From NCBI GenBank assembly GCA_009760855.2, contig WPIO01000003.1:13935001-13999000 (forward strand): a stretch of DNA of 64,000 bases, given 5' to 3'. Below the pieces are notes generated by a model, which did not search any database, was not told where the DNA came from, and was given only the letters and a program-made list of their open reading frames with translations. This document shows, piece by piece, positions 1 to 40,097 of the stretch; within the stretch, counting starts at the first letter, position 1, and every line of letters starts with the position of its first letter. The DNA comes from Cristatella mucedo (Eukaryota; Bryozoa; Phylactolaemata; Cristatellidae). The translations under genes and the position numbers were made by a program.

Positions 1-1145
1 AAATACGTGGCCAACTCTCCCTACGGGGAGGACAATCTCGGTCAGGAGCAATCTTGAGTACAAGCGAAAATCCACACAAGTACCAGCCAAGACGAGATTG
101 GTACGACATCGGCTGCTGTAACGGGGATTCACTTGCACGGTACATCTCAGCTCGCCGAAGACGCCAGCTCACGAAGGGAGGCCACGAACAACTCGCTGCA
201 GGGGGTACGTGGAACATACAAGCAGTAACAACGAGCGTGCTACCCAGCTCCGCTCGGGCCTTGGGTACCGGTTGCCTTGCGTGCGTAGCCGCATCGCCGG
301 AGCACGCCTGCACCCATCCAGATGCATAACTCGGCGAAACAGGGAGCCGTCCAACACATGACTTAATCGGCCGACTTCCGTTACCAAAGAGCTCCAGTGA
401 CCTCGCGTCATTTCATATCCGGTCACGCCCATTGGTCACACCTCGGCCTAGCCGGTGATCCTTATCACATTACAGCCGTCCCCTTTCAGCGAACCGAACC
501 TAGTCTGGGTAAAAATAATCTATTACTCCTACCCGCACTATCTCAGATCGCGTGGGACAACATTTGGTCGCCGCAACAGCAACCTGCGCCACCGGCCTAC
601 GCCGGCCACCCGATATACAGGAAGCGCGAGATGATGATGACCCCCGTGACCATCGACCTGGAAAAAGTCACTGTACTGGGGTTGCTGTAAGCGTTGCGTG
701 GGCCTTCCCCCTCCTGCCTTATCAGTTCTGCGTACCGCTCACTTTGCTGTGCGTTCCGGGACGCCCCCGATACACGGCTCACCGTCGATATAGACGTACT
801 ACCTGCTTCGCCGGTGTGTTCCCTTTCATTTCTTTGCGACACTCGTTGTAATCGAGCCACAGCCACGCCGTGCGGGGAGCACTCGCCTCCTCCCCCAGCT
901 CCAGCTGAGAGGCTCGCACCCGCGATTTGTGAGTAAAGAGCGCACGCGCGCGCGACATCGAGTTTGCTGGGCTGTCTGACTTTAGTCGCTGCCTATTATC
1001 TCTCAGAGCACGTTACGAGACCTTCCATTCGTATTTGCCGCAGCCCTGCATTCAACGTTGGCCGAGCATTGACGTGCAATTCTCTCGACGTCGAAGCCGA
1101 CGCTGGCAGACGTGCCGCAACTGAATAGCCGTGAGAAAAAACGCC
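1..1145. other. GC- and CpG-rich 5' flank of the TMC gene
   Basis: This stretch is richer in GC and CpG than the introns downstream, and the enrichment continues through the first two TMC exons to about 1600. Its open frames are short, overlap on both strands and show no recognisable domain or consistent splice sites. The likeliest reading is the promoter and 5' untranslated region of the TMC gene that starts at 1146; that is inference from position and composition only. I see no clear TATA box or initiator. Confidence 0.4.
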
Positions 1146-29200
<28,055 letters not shown>

Positions 29201-30373
29201 ATGAAGCACATGCCGGTAGTACTATTACCCGGTGCCATTTTCATTGGCAGGCATAGCAGGGCCAGCCTCTGCTCTGATGAAACCTCATATCGATGGGTTT
29301 TTTCTTAGGTGGGCGGAAAATATTTGCACGTATTCAAAATGCAAGGTCTCCTGCCACCGAAGATTCGGGCTACCATTATGCATATTCAGGAAAAATATAG
29401 GTGCAAACCACCAACCACAAATGCAATACTACTCTGGTGAATGCACAAGACGGCAAATCACAGAGCTTGCATCAAGTCATTTGGAGTGGTTTCAACAGCA
29501 GCAACAATAGCAATACCACCTGGGACATGCTCAGGCAAAGGTTCACGTTTAAAAAGGAGCACCCAATTTGCTTTCCTAAGTTGGAACATGTAAGAACTAA
29601 TATTCCTGTGCCTTCCATTCTGGAACTTACATGTCTCTTACAAGCATATACCATTGAAATATAAACGATAATTTGAACAATGGTATGGTGAATCAAATAA
29701 GCACTCCTTATGCATGGCTTGCTATGCCAGTCGAAAGTGGCTAACAAGTGACACCTGAGGAACAGTCATTCCAGCTGAGATGTACCTGAATAGCAGAAGC
29801 TGTAGCAGGACTGAGAGTGTGGATAATACATCTCAAGCAATTGCTGTAATGGCATAGGCGACATTTGTTTATAGGTTGCTAGCTCGAGTTGCTACAGGCT
29901 GATGGTGCTTTATTGATTAAATTTGTTTCGTGAATTAGCTTCTGTGGTGGTATGTCATCGGTCGCAACGCTCTAACTTATCAACTTACCTTGCACTCAGT
30001 GTTATGTTGAATGCCCCTACCCGGTGTAGAGATGTGGGAGAGATATTAGCAATCCCGTGCCCAAGTCATTACCTTAGCTAGAGGGACTAGTTTAGTCAGA
30101 GGCTTGGCCAGATGATACATATATAGATTATATGTATCATGGAGTGGGCTCTAGAGAGTCTATGCCACATGCAAGAGTTTAAGCCTATGATCCCATTGCT
30201 AAACAGACTGAGCTGCCCGATGAGTAACAACCATGACACAGCTCTACACTTTGTCCCCGACCAGTGTTGATGGTGCTGAGGAGATCTCAGGCTCGTAAGG
30301 GATCGGGCTTTGTCTAATTTTCAACAGCAGGAATACATACGAAGGGGCAGAGTAACTGATTGAGCAACCGTGT

Positions 30374-30520
30374 TAATAATAATAATAATAATAATAATGC
30401 ACTTGATAAAGCGCCCTCAGAGAACTCAATCTCTTTCTAGGCGCTTTACATTTGCTGCAAAGGGAAATGCAATTGAATGGTGAGTAATATCTTGCTTGAT
30501 AAACATGAATATGTTAGCGC
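30374..30520 (-). repeat. LINE family 1 3' terminus with (AAT)n
   Basis: (AAT)n at 30374-30398, then the reverse tail GCGCCCTCAGAGAACTCAAT and GGCGCTTTACATTTGCTGCA. It is nearly identical to 37025-37130. Confidence 0.88.
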
Positions 30521-30779
30521 TACTATGCAGCCAACGCTATCGACTAGGCAAGCAACTGGCCGTTGTTTTTGTGCTACACCATTCACAAAAATGCCGCATG
30601 GCAAGCTGTGGCCTAGTAAGGATAGAAAAGGGGGAAGAGAAAGGTTGTGCGAAATGCATTAAGATACCACCAGTCACAACAATCTTGTGCCATTGAATAA
30701 ATCTGTCAAAGCAAATTAAGATATTCTTAAGTGCTATTGAATACATGGGTCAAAGTACGCACATAAAAAATACTAGCTA

Positions 30780-30935
30780 ATTTAACAGCCTCTTTTGAAT
30801 AGCGACAGGGGAGCTTTTATGGCTAACCCCACCACTGGCATCGGCATAAAGGATCGCCCTCCGAACGATTCGAACCCACGACCCGGGACCGGGTTTGTGA
30901 AAAGAAGCCGCCTTACCTAGTGTACCATCACGTTG
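30780..30935 (-). repeat. Family B SINE
   Basis: The reverse-strand copy begins TTAACAGCC and contains AAAGGATCGCCC, then CGATTCGAACCCACGACC (B box reversed) and CCGCCTTACCTAGTG (A box reversed). Confidence 0.82.
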
Positions 30936-31146
30936 TTACATGATGAAATGTATTGTATTTGCAAAAATAACCAAACCAATTTCTGCCACGGCAATACGTT
31001 TATGATGTGGGATACAACAGTCACGTAGGATGGCACTCAGCCTCGGCTACGTTCATGCTTGATCACAAGCTCGTGGTCTAAGTGCCTGCTGGGATCCTCA
31101 TACATGCCCTGTCTGGTATGGCTTCAAGCTGAAGGATTGAAAAGTT

Positions 31147-31269
31147 TTACCAGTCAACATATTCTTTCTCAAATTCATCAAAGTCTTTGTCACTAAAGAC
31201 GCTTTGATTGGCATTCTTCAACCTCTCATCAAGAGTCTTTATTCTTTTTCTAGCATTATACTCCATCAT
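31147..31269 (-). CDS. Small gene exon 3 (C-terminus)
   Basis: Acceptor TTGGCATTTCAG, 40 codons and a TAA. The coding content (MMEYNARKRIKTLDERLKNA, then SVFSDKDFDEFEKEYVDW) is clearly protein-like, unlike the shadow frames nearby. Confidence 0.68.
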   Translation of the reverse strand: MMEYNARKRIKTLDERLKNANQSVFSDKDFDEFEKEYVDW

Positions 31270-34200
31270 CTGAAATGCCAAGACAACGAGTATGTACATA
31301 AGCCAGTTACACTTGTGTCTGCAATGCCAGGCTAAAACAACTATAGGGAGTTTCTGCGCATGCAGCCTATCATCCCACATAGTAATAATAGTAATAATAC
31401 ATCTGATGTAGCACCCTTAGAGAACTCTCTTTCTAGGCACTTTGCATTTGCTGCAAAGGAAGCACGATCAAATGGTCAGTGGTAACATGCTCAATAAACA
31501 ACAAGAATAAAATGGTTAGGAGTGACATGACAGGGTCAACATGCACGTATGGTTAGTGGCAGCATGCAGTGTCAACAAGCATAAGCAAATAAAAGGTCGA
31601 ATCACATGGACTATCCGTATATATATCCGTATAGGCTGTGATAAATAGATGCATTTTAGTTTCTTTTTAAATGTTGTCAAGTCAGGGGATGTCGTGACGG
31701 TCTCTAAAGGATTTGAGATTTGTATGAGGTATAGGTAAATAATTATATTCCGAAAAGCAAGTGGTACGATGCTTCGCCTGGTAGGGGAGTAGATCCGATA
31801 GGTAGGATGAAGCCAAAGAATGGATGAACTTAAAAGTGAGTGACAGAACTTTGAAGTCGATCCGTTGCTTGACTGGTAGCCAGTGCAAGTCGGTGAGAAG
31901 TGGCGTGGTATGACAACTTCGACACTCACGACTGACAAGCCTAGCTGCAGAGTTTTGCAACAGCTGTAAGCGCCTGATTGCACACAGCACTTTTTCCACT
32001 AAGACTAGTGGGAGCAAGCAAGATATTTCGTGGCACGTTGTTGGCCGGAAGTGTAGCTTAAAAAGAAGTGATGAGAGCAAACACTCGCAGGTGCAAGTTT
32101 GGTAGGCTGCTGCCTCTTTTGAGCGAGTCATTGATAACGGTGCAGCCCAGCAAGAAAACCTTGTAACTGTGTAGTCACGGCTATCCTGGACTCTGCTAAG
32201 CAGTTGTGTTCAGTTGGTGTAATCACCAATAAGAAAATGCAAATGCTCACAGGGAATAAGGAATTAATAGCAAATAGTATTCATGGCTCTGATGGCAATT
32301 GTATGTATGTATGTCTCTATTGGAACTCCAAAACGACCAAACGATGTTTAACTATTACACTAAAAAGTTTGCCGGTGAGTTAAAAGACTGTACGACTTTT
32401 GGAGCACTAGCCAACAGACGTCATGACACACAACAAAGAGAAAATGAGAAGCATAGCAGGGTAAGGACAGCCAGCAAGCAATTGAGTAGCATGGAAGAAG
32501 CAGCACAGGACGTTGGAAAGGATGAGCTAGATTCGCCAGCAGGACAGAATATGTCGTGTTGAATGAATTGTAATAGTGAATTCCATAGTCCAAGATCCAC
32601 AAAAAAATTTTTTGTTGCCAACAGTCTCTAAGCAAAAAAGAATTATGCATTGTCAGGGTAAGAATCTTGCTCTGCATACGTTTATCAACTGGGAGACATT
32701 GCATCTCTGTCAGCAACGGAGATTATGATTATGAATTTCTTGCATTTAACTAAAAGATAAAATCGAACCCCCTCGGAAGAAGCCGTGAGCATACTGTTGA
32801 AATGTGATTGTGCACTCCTATTTAAAGTATTGCAGTGCGCATCAAATCATTGAAGTTGACCAACATGTGTACCTTCAGGTAGTCGAGCTAGTTAGACTGC
32901 AAAGTACAAATATGGTTGAGATGTCATGCCAGTATGCCACATTTATCTTTTGGCTAACTCTTACAAGCTTTTTGTTACCGACTATAGTAAACTTCTTTCA
33001 ATTGTCCATAAAACATTTCTAGTCATCCTCTGCGGCGTGGGCGTGGTCATGGGCCCACTATAAGTGTCTGCTTTGCGACTTGTGAAGAGAAGCTTGCGAC
33101 TGCAACCAGTCGGACGATACCACTCTTATCAGGCTTTCTACTCGCCATATTTTTAAAAATACATAATTGATCAATGCAGCATCTTTGTATGATCGTCCTA
33201 GCTCTCGAGCATGGCAGTTCCATTCTTAGGTGCTATGATCTTAACGAGTCATTCACCCCTGGCATCGGCCTTGCGCAGTCGACCTAATCCGGTTGTCTGG
33301 GCCATCTAACCAGTTTCAGAACATTTATTGATAGTATTGCATACACTGAATCCATTTACTCTAAGCTATCGTCCAATATCACGATCGTTGTGCCTTGTTG
33401 ATGCCGCAGTACCAGCATCCACAAAACAGTCATTGTAGTGTTTCTTGCTCTGCATCACCAAGCTACATACAGGTATGGCCGATCCAGAAGTATAGGTACT
33501 GGTGGACATAAGTATAATTCATGTGCCACATACCAGTATGCAAAAGATAGAAAATTATGAGCTGTAAATGTTGGGACCCTAAACAGGTGTATGCTTAAGT
33601 GGCAAATCTGCCAACTAGGGTGGTCTGATTAAAACTGCTTTGCAACAAGTCTTAATGTAAACCAGCTCCCAAATGCTATGGGGCTTTGGTGAATGCTCTA
33701 GCTAGCCCAAATACAGAAAATTGACGAGTGCAAAGTTTTTCTGGCTTGAGTGTCAATGAAGTCTCTGAACCTGATAAAATCAGAGGCCACAAACCAGTAT
33801 CTTAAAAACGAAGTTTAAATCTGCAATTTACAAGGAGCACTTTCTTTTTAATTCTTTGGTCAACAGAAAGACGACCCTTTCTTGACACACACAAAGACAA
33901 CCCTAGAGGAGTGTGCATGTTGACACCATTCCTCAGTATCAAGTTTATTGCATCGACAAGACAAACGGGCTATTAGAGGAATCTGGATATAGATCAAAAA
34001 GACCTGCATCGAAAAGAGATTATGCAAATTTCTCTGTAGCAGTTTATACATAAATGGTTACATCGACGAATAAGCTCAATGACAAAGACATGGGGATCAA
34101 ACAATGTGCAAAAAGAAATCAAAAAATGGTCCAGAACTGGTAAACGTCATATAAAGAGGCCAACCAACGAGGTTAAGATTATTTTTTTATGCAAGCAGAT

Positions 34201-37200
34201 TTAACAGCCTTGCTTATATAGTAACAGAAGAGCTTCGACAGCTATCACCACCACCTCTTGCAGTGGTCACTAAAGGATCGACCACTGCATTACTCGATCC
34301 CAAGACCTGGGTCATTTAGTGCAAGCACCTTACTCCTGGGCTAAGACCTAGATCCCTTTAAGAGTAAACCTAAGTCGCCTTGACGTTACTGATCTCAACA
34401 TAAAATGCACCTGTCCTTTTTAGCTTTCACTGAGCCCCAGTGACCTAGTCTTTTTTGTTCCTGCATGCTTTGTGTTAACCTTCGTGCTTTGTGTGCTTGC
34501 CTTCGCATGATTCAGTGCATGTCACTTACCGGGGTCCTACTAACAAGTGGCCCTGACTTGTCTTTTTTCGTGATTTAGCATGATTGTCTAAGCATGATAC
34601 CAAGCCTGTGGGTTTTGTATGCTATTCATGATACCTTGCCTTTCATTAATTCTTGGTTATTGCTTCTTATGCAGTTAGTTAGAAAGCACTGAATAGATAA
34701 CTCTATAGATAATCGGTTCTCTGAAGATGCTACCCAAAAAGCTAGTTATTATTATTATTATTGCTATTACTATTGCTGCTGTGATCACGAGATCTAGAAT
34801 GACCAACATGAGATGTGTGACAGTTATGTTGCAACAAGCCGAAACTGCTAATATCTCAAAGAAGGAACACATCTGACTCACAAGGGCCATTAACAGAAAT
34901 GCTAAAATCTCCAGCAATAAACAGTGACCTGTCAAATAGAAGATTGTAGAACTCCAAAAAAAATTTCGTTAAACACTGCCCGTCAGTCGGAAGGAGATTC
35001 ACAATCGAAAGATGTTTTCTTCAAAAGGTATCTAATAACAACTGATGCTAAAGAATGTCCTGATAAAATACTATAGGTTTTATAGCACAGTACAACAGTA
35101 TAGCCTGTCAAGCTCATGTGCTGTAAAATCCACATATTTACATAAGCTACCGTGTATATGTTACCATAGATATTTGAGTCATTAAAATAAACAACCATTA
35201 TCGGTAACTTATCCAAACACTACTGAATGTACTAGTTAAAGGTAAAAACAGCCCTTTAAAATCAGGGTAAAACATAAAACGTAAGTAAAATCAGAATTTT
35301 TTAGTTGCCTAGGCCAAGGTGTGTAATGTGATGAACACTCCTGGCTTTCATCAAAAACCTAATGAATCAAAGTAAAAATGTAATTGTCGATTGATATTAC
35401 CCTAAAATATGCTATGAGAGGCACAAAGTATCCAAGTAGTGGCAAAAAAAGAACGTGCTGTAGTCATCAGGAGATTACCCGAAACCTCTAACATCAGAGG
35501 AAAAAGTCATACACTTGCCCACTTTGATCAGTGGGTATTCAACTACGCTCATTAACAAGAAGGAACGTTGTTAGTAGCAACGAATCATCACCATTGAGTA
35601 TGAAATGAACATTTGTTACAGCATTGGCATGGCTTTGGGAGAGGATCCCAAATAAAATAGTGCTTTCAACTGCTTGACAAGCAATACTCAGCCAGAACAA
35701 GAGGCATCCCAAGATTATTTACTATTAGCTGTTTGCCTTTTATTAGAAGGGTTTAGGCCTCTCATCTACACAGAAAAAATAGCCTCTGCCACAAAGCCAA
35801 CCTTGGTGCTCTATAACGTAGTATTCCCGTTTGCTTTTGTCTCCTGCTAGCTAAAGTTCCTACCTGCTCAGCAGTCATCACACTGGAGGCTTTCATGAAA
35901 CGGTCCACTTGTAGAAAATGTTCCACATTACTATTGACGATGCTATCGGTAGAACCTTGATGCTTCTCCCCTAGAAAAGTCCACGAGCTGAATGAATTCA
36001 CAGCCCAAATTGTGTGAGATAATTAGATGAAGCGGTGGGCAGCAAGACGTGCAACAGCCAAGCAAGCCATTAACAAAACAGCTTTCACTTTAAACACGCA
36101 GAACCGTTTGCTAGATAATATCTCTGTTGTACATCAGCTGCACAGCTTTCTTAAAACTTTCGAGGACTAGTGTGCTATCACGGATAATACACAGCAAAAA
36201 TAATTAAAGAAAGCTTCGAAAGTTGGTAATATCCTCGCCCAGCTGCAGAACGCTAGGTCCGCAACAAAGAGGTTAACCAAAATGGCAGCTTCTGTATACC
36301 GATTCTGCTTGTGTTCTTAATACGGCTGAAATTTTGTTACGCACACATTTCTATGTTGAGGTTGTAAGCATGCAGTTTGCATAATTGCTAATTCAAAAAA
36401 GTCTCAAACTGGGAGGTTGTCAGGTTGGGTTAGCAGGAGCAAGAGGAACAAATTCATGTAGTGCACACTTATTCACCTGAGGACAACGATTTTTCAAGCT
36501 TGTTTCTTCTTTTTTGGTTGGTTGATCGCCACTCTTCCTTCAAGGATACACCATGTTTCTTGGGTTTCAAACAGGCTATGGATTCTTTTCTTCTTCTTGC
36601 TCCCCCTGCTAACACCATCATCCAACTTGATAAGAAAATACCAATCAAGTCAAATGCTTATAATAACACCAAGCCGGTCATATTCAAGTGCTAACAAAAC
36701 ACACGATAAGATGATGCAGTACCAGAACCGACACACTACACTCCACACACCCAAAAACTACAGACACGCCCACCTCCCATAAACTTATAACAAACCACGC
36801 ATGTTGTAACAAATTAATGCCAGTTGTGTCCAGATCAGAGCTAAGGTGGCAAACACTTGCAATTGGGGGCAAAGATTCCTTGCAGATTACTGTAGATCAG
36901 TCATTCGACATACCGGGTGACAAGGTGCTTATTTTGTTTTTGCATGTATAAAAGTGAAAAAACTGGGTTGTTTGCCTTTTACTAGAAACTTAGAAAGTAA
37001 TGCAGTGTTTCTACAGCTGACGGAGACCTAATAATATAATAATAATATTGCACTTGATAAAGCGCCCTCAGAGAACTTAATCTCTTTCTAGGCGCTTTAC
37101 ATTTGCTGCAAAGTGATACGCAATAGAATAGTAAGTAAAATCATGCTTGAAAAACAAACAAAATGAATAACATGGTTAGGGGTTACATGCACTGGGTCAG

Positions 37201-38929
37201 CATGCAAATGTGGTTAGTGGCAGCATGAACAGTGTCAGCACGCATAAGCACATCGAGGACGAATCACAAGGACCCACTAAATGCTGTCCTAAATAGGTAT
37301 GTTTTTAAGTTTCTTTTAAATGTGGTCAGGTCAGGGGATGTTCTGATGCAGGTCGGGAGGGAGTTCCAGGCTGTGGGAGCATACGAGCTAAATGCACGGT
37401 CTCCAAAGGATTTAAGGTTTGTACGAGGTATTTGTAGACTGTTGGATTCCGAAAAGCGAGTGGTACGATGCTTTGCCTGATGGGGTAGTATATCTGAAAG
37501 ATAGGCTGGAGCCATAGAATGAAGAGACCTAAAAGTGAGCGACAAAACCTTGAAGTCAATACGTTGCTTGACTGGTAACCAGTGCAGGTCGGCGAGAAGT
37601 GGAGTAATGTGGCAACTGCGACGCTCACGACAGACAAGCCTAGCTGCAGAGTTTTGCACCAGCTGCAATCGCCTGATCGCACATGCTGGTAGGCCAGTAA
37701 GCAGTGAGTTGCAGAAGTCGAGACGAGATGTCACGAATGCATGGACCAACTTGGACGTGGTATCCTTATCTAAACAAGCCCTAATTTTAGCAATGTTATG
37801 ACCTAAAATTTAACAAGTAGAGTCGAGGTAACTAAGGATGGTCAGAATCAAGTGCTGCCAGTACCTGTGTGACAGCCACGAATCATAAAAACATGCTGAA
37901 AGTGGTGTCAAATAGAATAAATACCGAGATACTCGAGAGATGGTAATTCCAGCACAAAAATGATGACAAAAACAGTCAAAGCAAGCTTCATCAATAATCT
38001 GCATTCGTCTGAGGTTTTGCAGTCGGCGAACTTATTATAGCAGCAATATAGGCACAGTGATTAATTGTGTGCAACCAGTGTACTACGAATGGCCTACTTG
38101 AGCTATATTAACAACATGCTCTAAATAAATGCACTTGCCGCAAACAATTAATTACTATGCTACTGTGTTGCTATCAAAATTTCGCAGCAGCAGGCAAAAC
38201 CGTCGACTAGTACGACCGCAACCAATAACGCTTTAAGTCGAACAAGTTCACGTGATACTTCAACGCCAGCGAGTAGTGCACTTTCCTTGGCTACACAGCC
38301 CAGTACGGATAACAGGGGGCGGGGTCCAACGGATTTACCGGCGGGTAGCTACGACTGAGGTAAGGTGTTCGCTCTTCACGTACGAGGTCGTGGGTTCGAT
38401 CATGCTATGTGCAATCCTTAATTGCCACTTGCATGCGACGGTTAAAGCCGCTAAGGCTCTTCTGCCGCTATGACCTTTTAAGGTGATGGCTGTCGTTTGG
38501 AATGGTTCGCGATCGTAAAGGTGCTTTAATAGTACGAAACTGTAAGCAAACATCTAGAGGCACAACAAAAGTAAGGTGCTGCGACATGGCTTCAACACTA
38601 TGCAGCAGCTGCTAAAAACTATATATACACGGAAAGAGGAGCTGAATTAACTGCTGGATGCAACATGCTGGAACCATATATTTCGCCGGTCGACTCTAAA
38701 GAAAATACAGGCGCGCTTTCAAGTAAATTTTATGGTCGTGGACACCTAACTCTGCAACAATAGAGTAAGAAAGATGCTAATGTGTGTTTATCGACAACAG
38801 GCACGTGCGTAGGCGACGAGCACGAGGGTGCACATTCTTACCTTTAGGACCGATGGCTAAGGCAGTGGCTTCAGCGTGCAGGTCGTCCCTGAAAAGCTCG
38901 AGTCCTTTCCTCACCAAGGACAGCGACAT
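31147..38929 (-). CDS. Unrecognised small protein, about 105 aa, three exons
   Basis: Three - strand exons join in phase: 38929-38842 (ATG), 35970-35864 and 31269-31147 (TAA). The splice sites are good (AAAG|GTAAGA, TTTTCTAG|GG, CAG|GTAGGA, CATTTCAG|ATG). The product starts MSLSLVRKGLELFRDDLHAE and has a central polar segment (VEHFLQVDRFMKASSVMTAE). It ends in a charged, probably helical or coiled region (YNARKRIKTLDERLKNAN) and an acidic tail (DFDEFEKEYVDW). There is no signal peptide, membrane helix or motif I can name. The evidence for a real gene is the matching phases, non-repetitive sequence and conserved-looking composition. The two introns (2.9 and 4.6 kb) hold LINE and SINE insertions. 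Extra small exons could be missed inside them, and the ATG could belong to a second exon, since an acceptor-like TTGTAG lies just before it. I do not assign a function. Confidence 0.6.
31381..32010 (-). repeat. LINE family 1 3' half
   Basis: The tail (CCCTTAGAGAACTCTCTTTC), UTR and coding C-terminus on the reverse strand: AIRRLQLLQNSAARLVSREC, LLTDLHWLPVKQRIDFKVLS and AKHRTTCFSEYNYLPIPHTN. Frames are broken. Confidence 0.88.
32360..32720 (-). repeat. LINE family 2 3' fragment
   Basis: The reverse strand shares the family 2 blocks (LPVDKRMQSKILTLT and the CATTTGGCT..CAACAGACG end region) with 14340-15200. Confidence 0.65.
34195..34365 (-). repeat. Family B SINE
   Basis: Starts TTTAACAGCC, with AAAGGATCGACC, GATCCCAAGACCTGGGTC (B-box region) and CACCTTACTCCTGGG (A-box region) in reverse. 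It is moderately diverged. Confidence 0.75.
35864..35970 (-). CDS. Small gene exon 2
   Basis: Acceptor TTTTCTAG and donor GAGCAG|GTAGGA. It takes up the single base of exon 1 to make Gly and ends in phase 0. It encodes EKHQGSTDSIVNSNVEHFLQ and VDRFMKASSVMTAEQ. Confidence 0.6.
37025..37850 (-). repeat. LINE family 1 3' half, well preserved
   Basis: A short AAT tract and reverse tail open the element. Then comes one uninterrupted 161-codon frame (37749-37264) of the LINE C-terminus (AIRRLQLVQNSAARLVCRER, HITPLLADLHWLPVKQRIDF). This is among the youngest copies in the window. It is 5'-truncated. Confidence 0.92.
38335..38480 (+). repeat. Family B SINE
   Basis: Contains TGAGGTAAGGTGTTCGCTC and GAGGTCGTGGGTTCGATC (A- and B-box regions), then CAATCCTTAATTGCCACTTG and GCTAAGGCTCTTCTGCCGC. 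Confidence 0.8.
38842..38929 (-). CDS. Small gene exon 1
   Basis: ATG at 38929-38927. It ends CCTAAAG|GTAAGA with one base left over. It encodes MSLSLVRKGLELFRDDLHAE and nine more residues. Confidence 0.58.
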
Positions 38930-39381
38930 GAATACCAGGTACCTACAACCATAAATATGGGCTGAACAGCCACGTCCGGCACCGCCGATTGAACTTACGA
39001 ATCTAGCGTTTAAACGGGAACCGCTGTAAGAGTTTAACTAAAACCGGAAGTAGCATTAAACGCGTAAGTCAATTTAGACGGAGCTCATATATTCACGACA
39101 TCAAATGTATTGCACTGCTATTGTTGCGACCTTTTACCTAATAACTTCGACTAATCTGTTTGGAGTATGAGTAGCTTCGCGGTATTGTGGGTGCAGACGA
39201 ATCTATGTCAATGATGCGCGGTTATTTTGAGCACGACCAAATGCAAAGACACCCTGTGTACGTTTCGCTTGACGTATTCCGAAATCCACCAACAGTTGAT
39301 AGGCGGCTCAGAACTGGCACTTTTGGGCGGTCTATGTAAACGGGCAGGTACGAAGGGGTACGATGCCATTAGGTCGTTGTG

Positions 39382-39389
39382 TGACGTCA
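39382..39389. promoter_or_regulatory. Consensus CRE palindrome TGACGTCA
   Basis: A perfect 8-bp cAMP-response element (CREB/ATF site) about 450 bp upstream of the small gene's start codon. An 8-mer can occur by chance; position in a likely promoter is the only support. Confidence 0.35.
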
Positions 39390-39872
39390 CATAACCTGTT
39401 TTCCTCAGAAGTTTACCTACCTGACGTGCTTCCTTCCTATTGCTGCCCGTTTACTTGAAGTTTCTGGGTAAATAGGACTAAAGGCTTCTTAGATGCTTTT
39501 ACGTATTGTATTTGTGCTACAGAACGATAAATCTACCTTCAGGTACTTATATACACGATTTACGGTGCACTAGAGTAAAGTAAACAGGTGTCGCCGCTGA
39601 TTCGTTAGCCGCCACTAGCACGTTAGCACTGCCCAAGGGAAAAAGAGACAGCACAATATGGACTCTCGTATCTAAATTTAAAATTTAATTAAAAACTACT
39701 ACCGTTTTAAGTGCTCCACATGTCCTATAAATTTAAGAAGTTCCGAAAGTAAAAGTGCTTGTATCCTCGTGAAAAAAGTTTTCGAAGAAATTTCATGAAT
39801 TCAAACTGCAAAAATTTCTAAGAATATTTTACCCCTATCCAAAAGAAAATTAATTTTTCGAGTTTTGTTATT

Positions 39873-39874
39873 AG

Positions 39875-39910
<36 letters not shown>

Positions 39911-39945
39911 CATATGTGTGTGTGTTTTATACAGGTATATATGTG
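39873..39945 (+). repeat. (AT)n with short (TG)n
   Basis: Two TATATA runs separated by TATGTATA, then a TGTGTG stretch. Confidence 0.9.
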
Positions 39946-40097
39946 CACTGGGGCAGCTCTCAGGCTAATGAGCGCTAAGCCTTAGAGGTCTACTGAGTAT
40001 AACTCGATCTCAGGAGATCTTGTTACGCCCTGATACGCACTAATTAAAGCGAGGAATACTAGCAAGGGTGGATTAAGGCGGCGGAGGCACAGCCCGC

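Larger units (their letters stand above)
29201..31146. other. Convergent intergenic region between TMC and the small gene
   Basis: It separates the TMC stop (+) from the stop of the small gene (-). It contains a 12-bp perfect inverted repeat at 30112-30140, a reverse LINE tail at 30374-30520 and a reverse family B SINE at 30780-30935. No coding exon is seen. It should include both 3' UTRs. Confidence 0.6.
31270..35863 (-). other. Intron 2 of the small gene
   Basis: It contains LINE family 1 (31381-32010, -), LINE family 2 (32360-32720, -) and a family B SINE (34195-34365, -). Segments 32720-34190 and 34370-35860 show no gene or repeat that I recognise, apart from a short ATT tract near 34745. 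Confidence 0.5.
35971..38841 (-). other. Intron 1 of the small gene
   Basis: It contains a LINE family 1 copy (37025-37850, -) and a family B SINE (38335-38480, +). Nothing is recognised in 35971-37020 or 37860-38330. Confidence 0.5.
38930..40097. other. 5' flank of the small gene
   Basis: Upstream of the - strand ATG at 38929. It has a CRE palindrome (39382-39389), a spaced 12-bp inverted repeat (GTAAACGGGCAG near 39336 and CTGCCCGTTTAC near 39443) and an (AT)n tract at 39873-39915. No exon is recognised. Confidence 0.45.

Noticed and set aside
1-1000. Short open frames of 80-100 codons on both strands
   Set aside because: GC-rich flank with overlapping shadow frames; no homology, no consistent splice chain.
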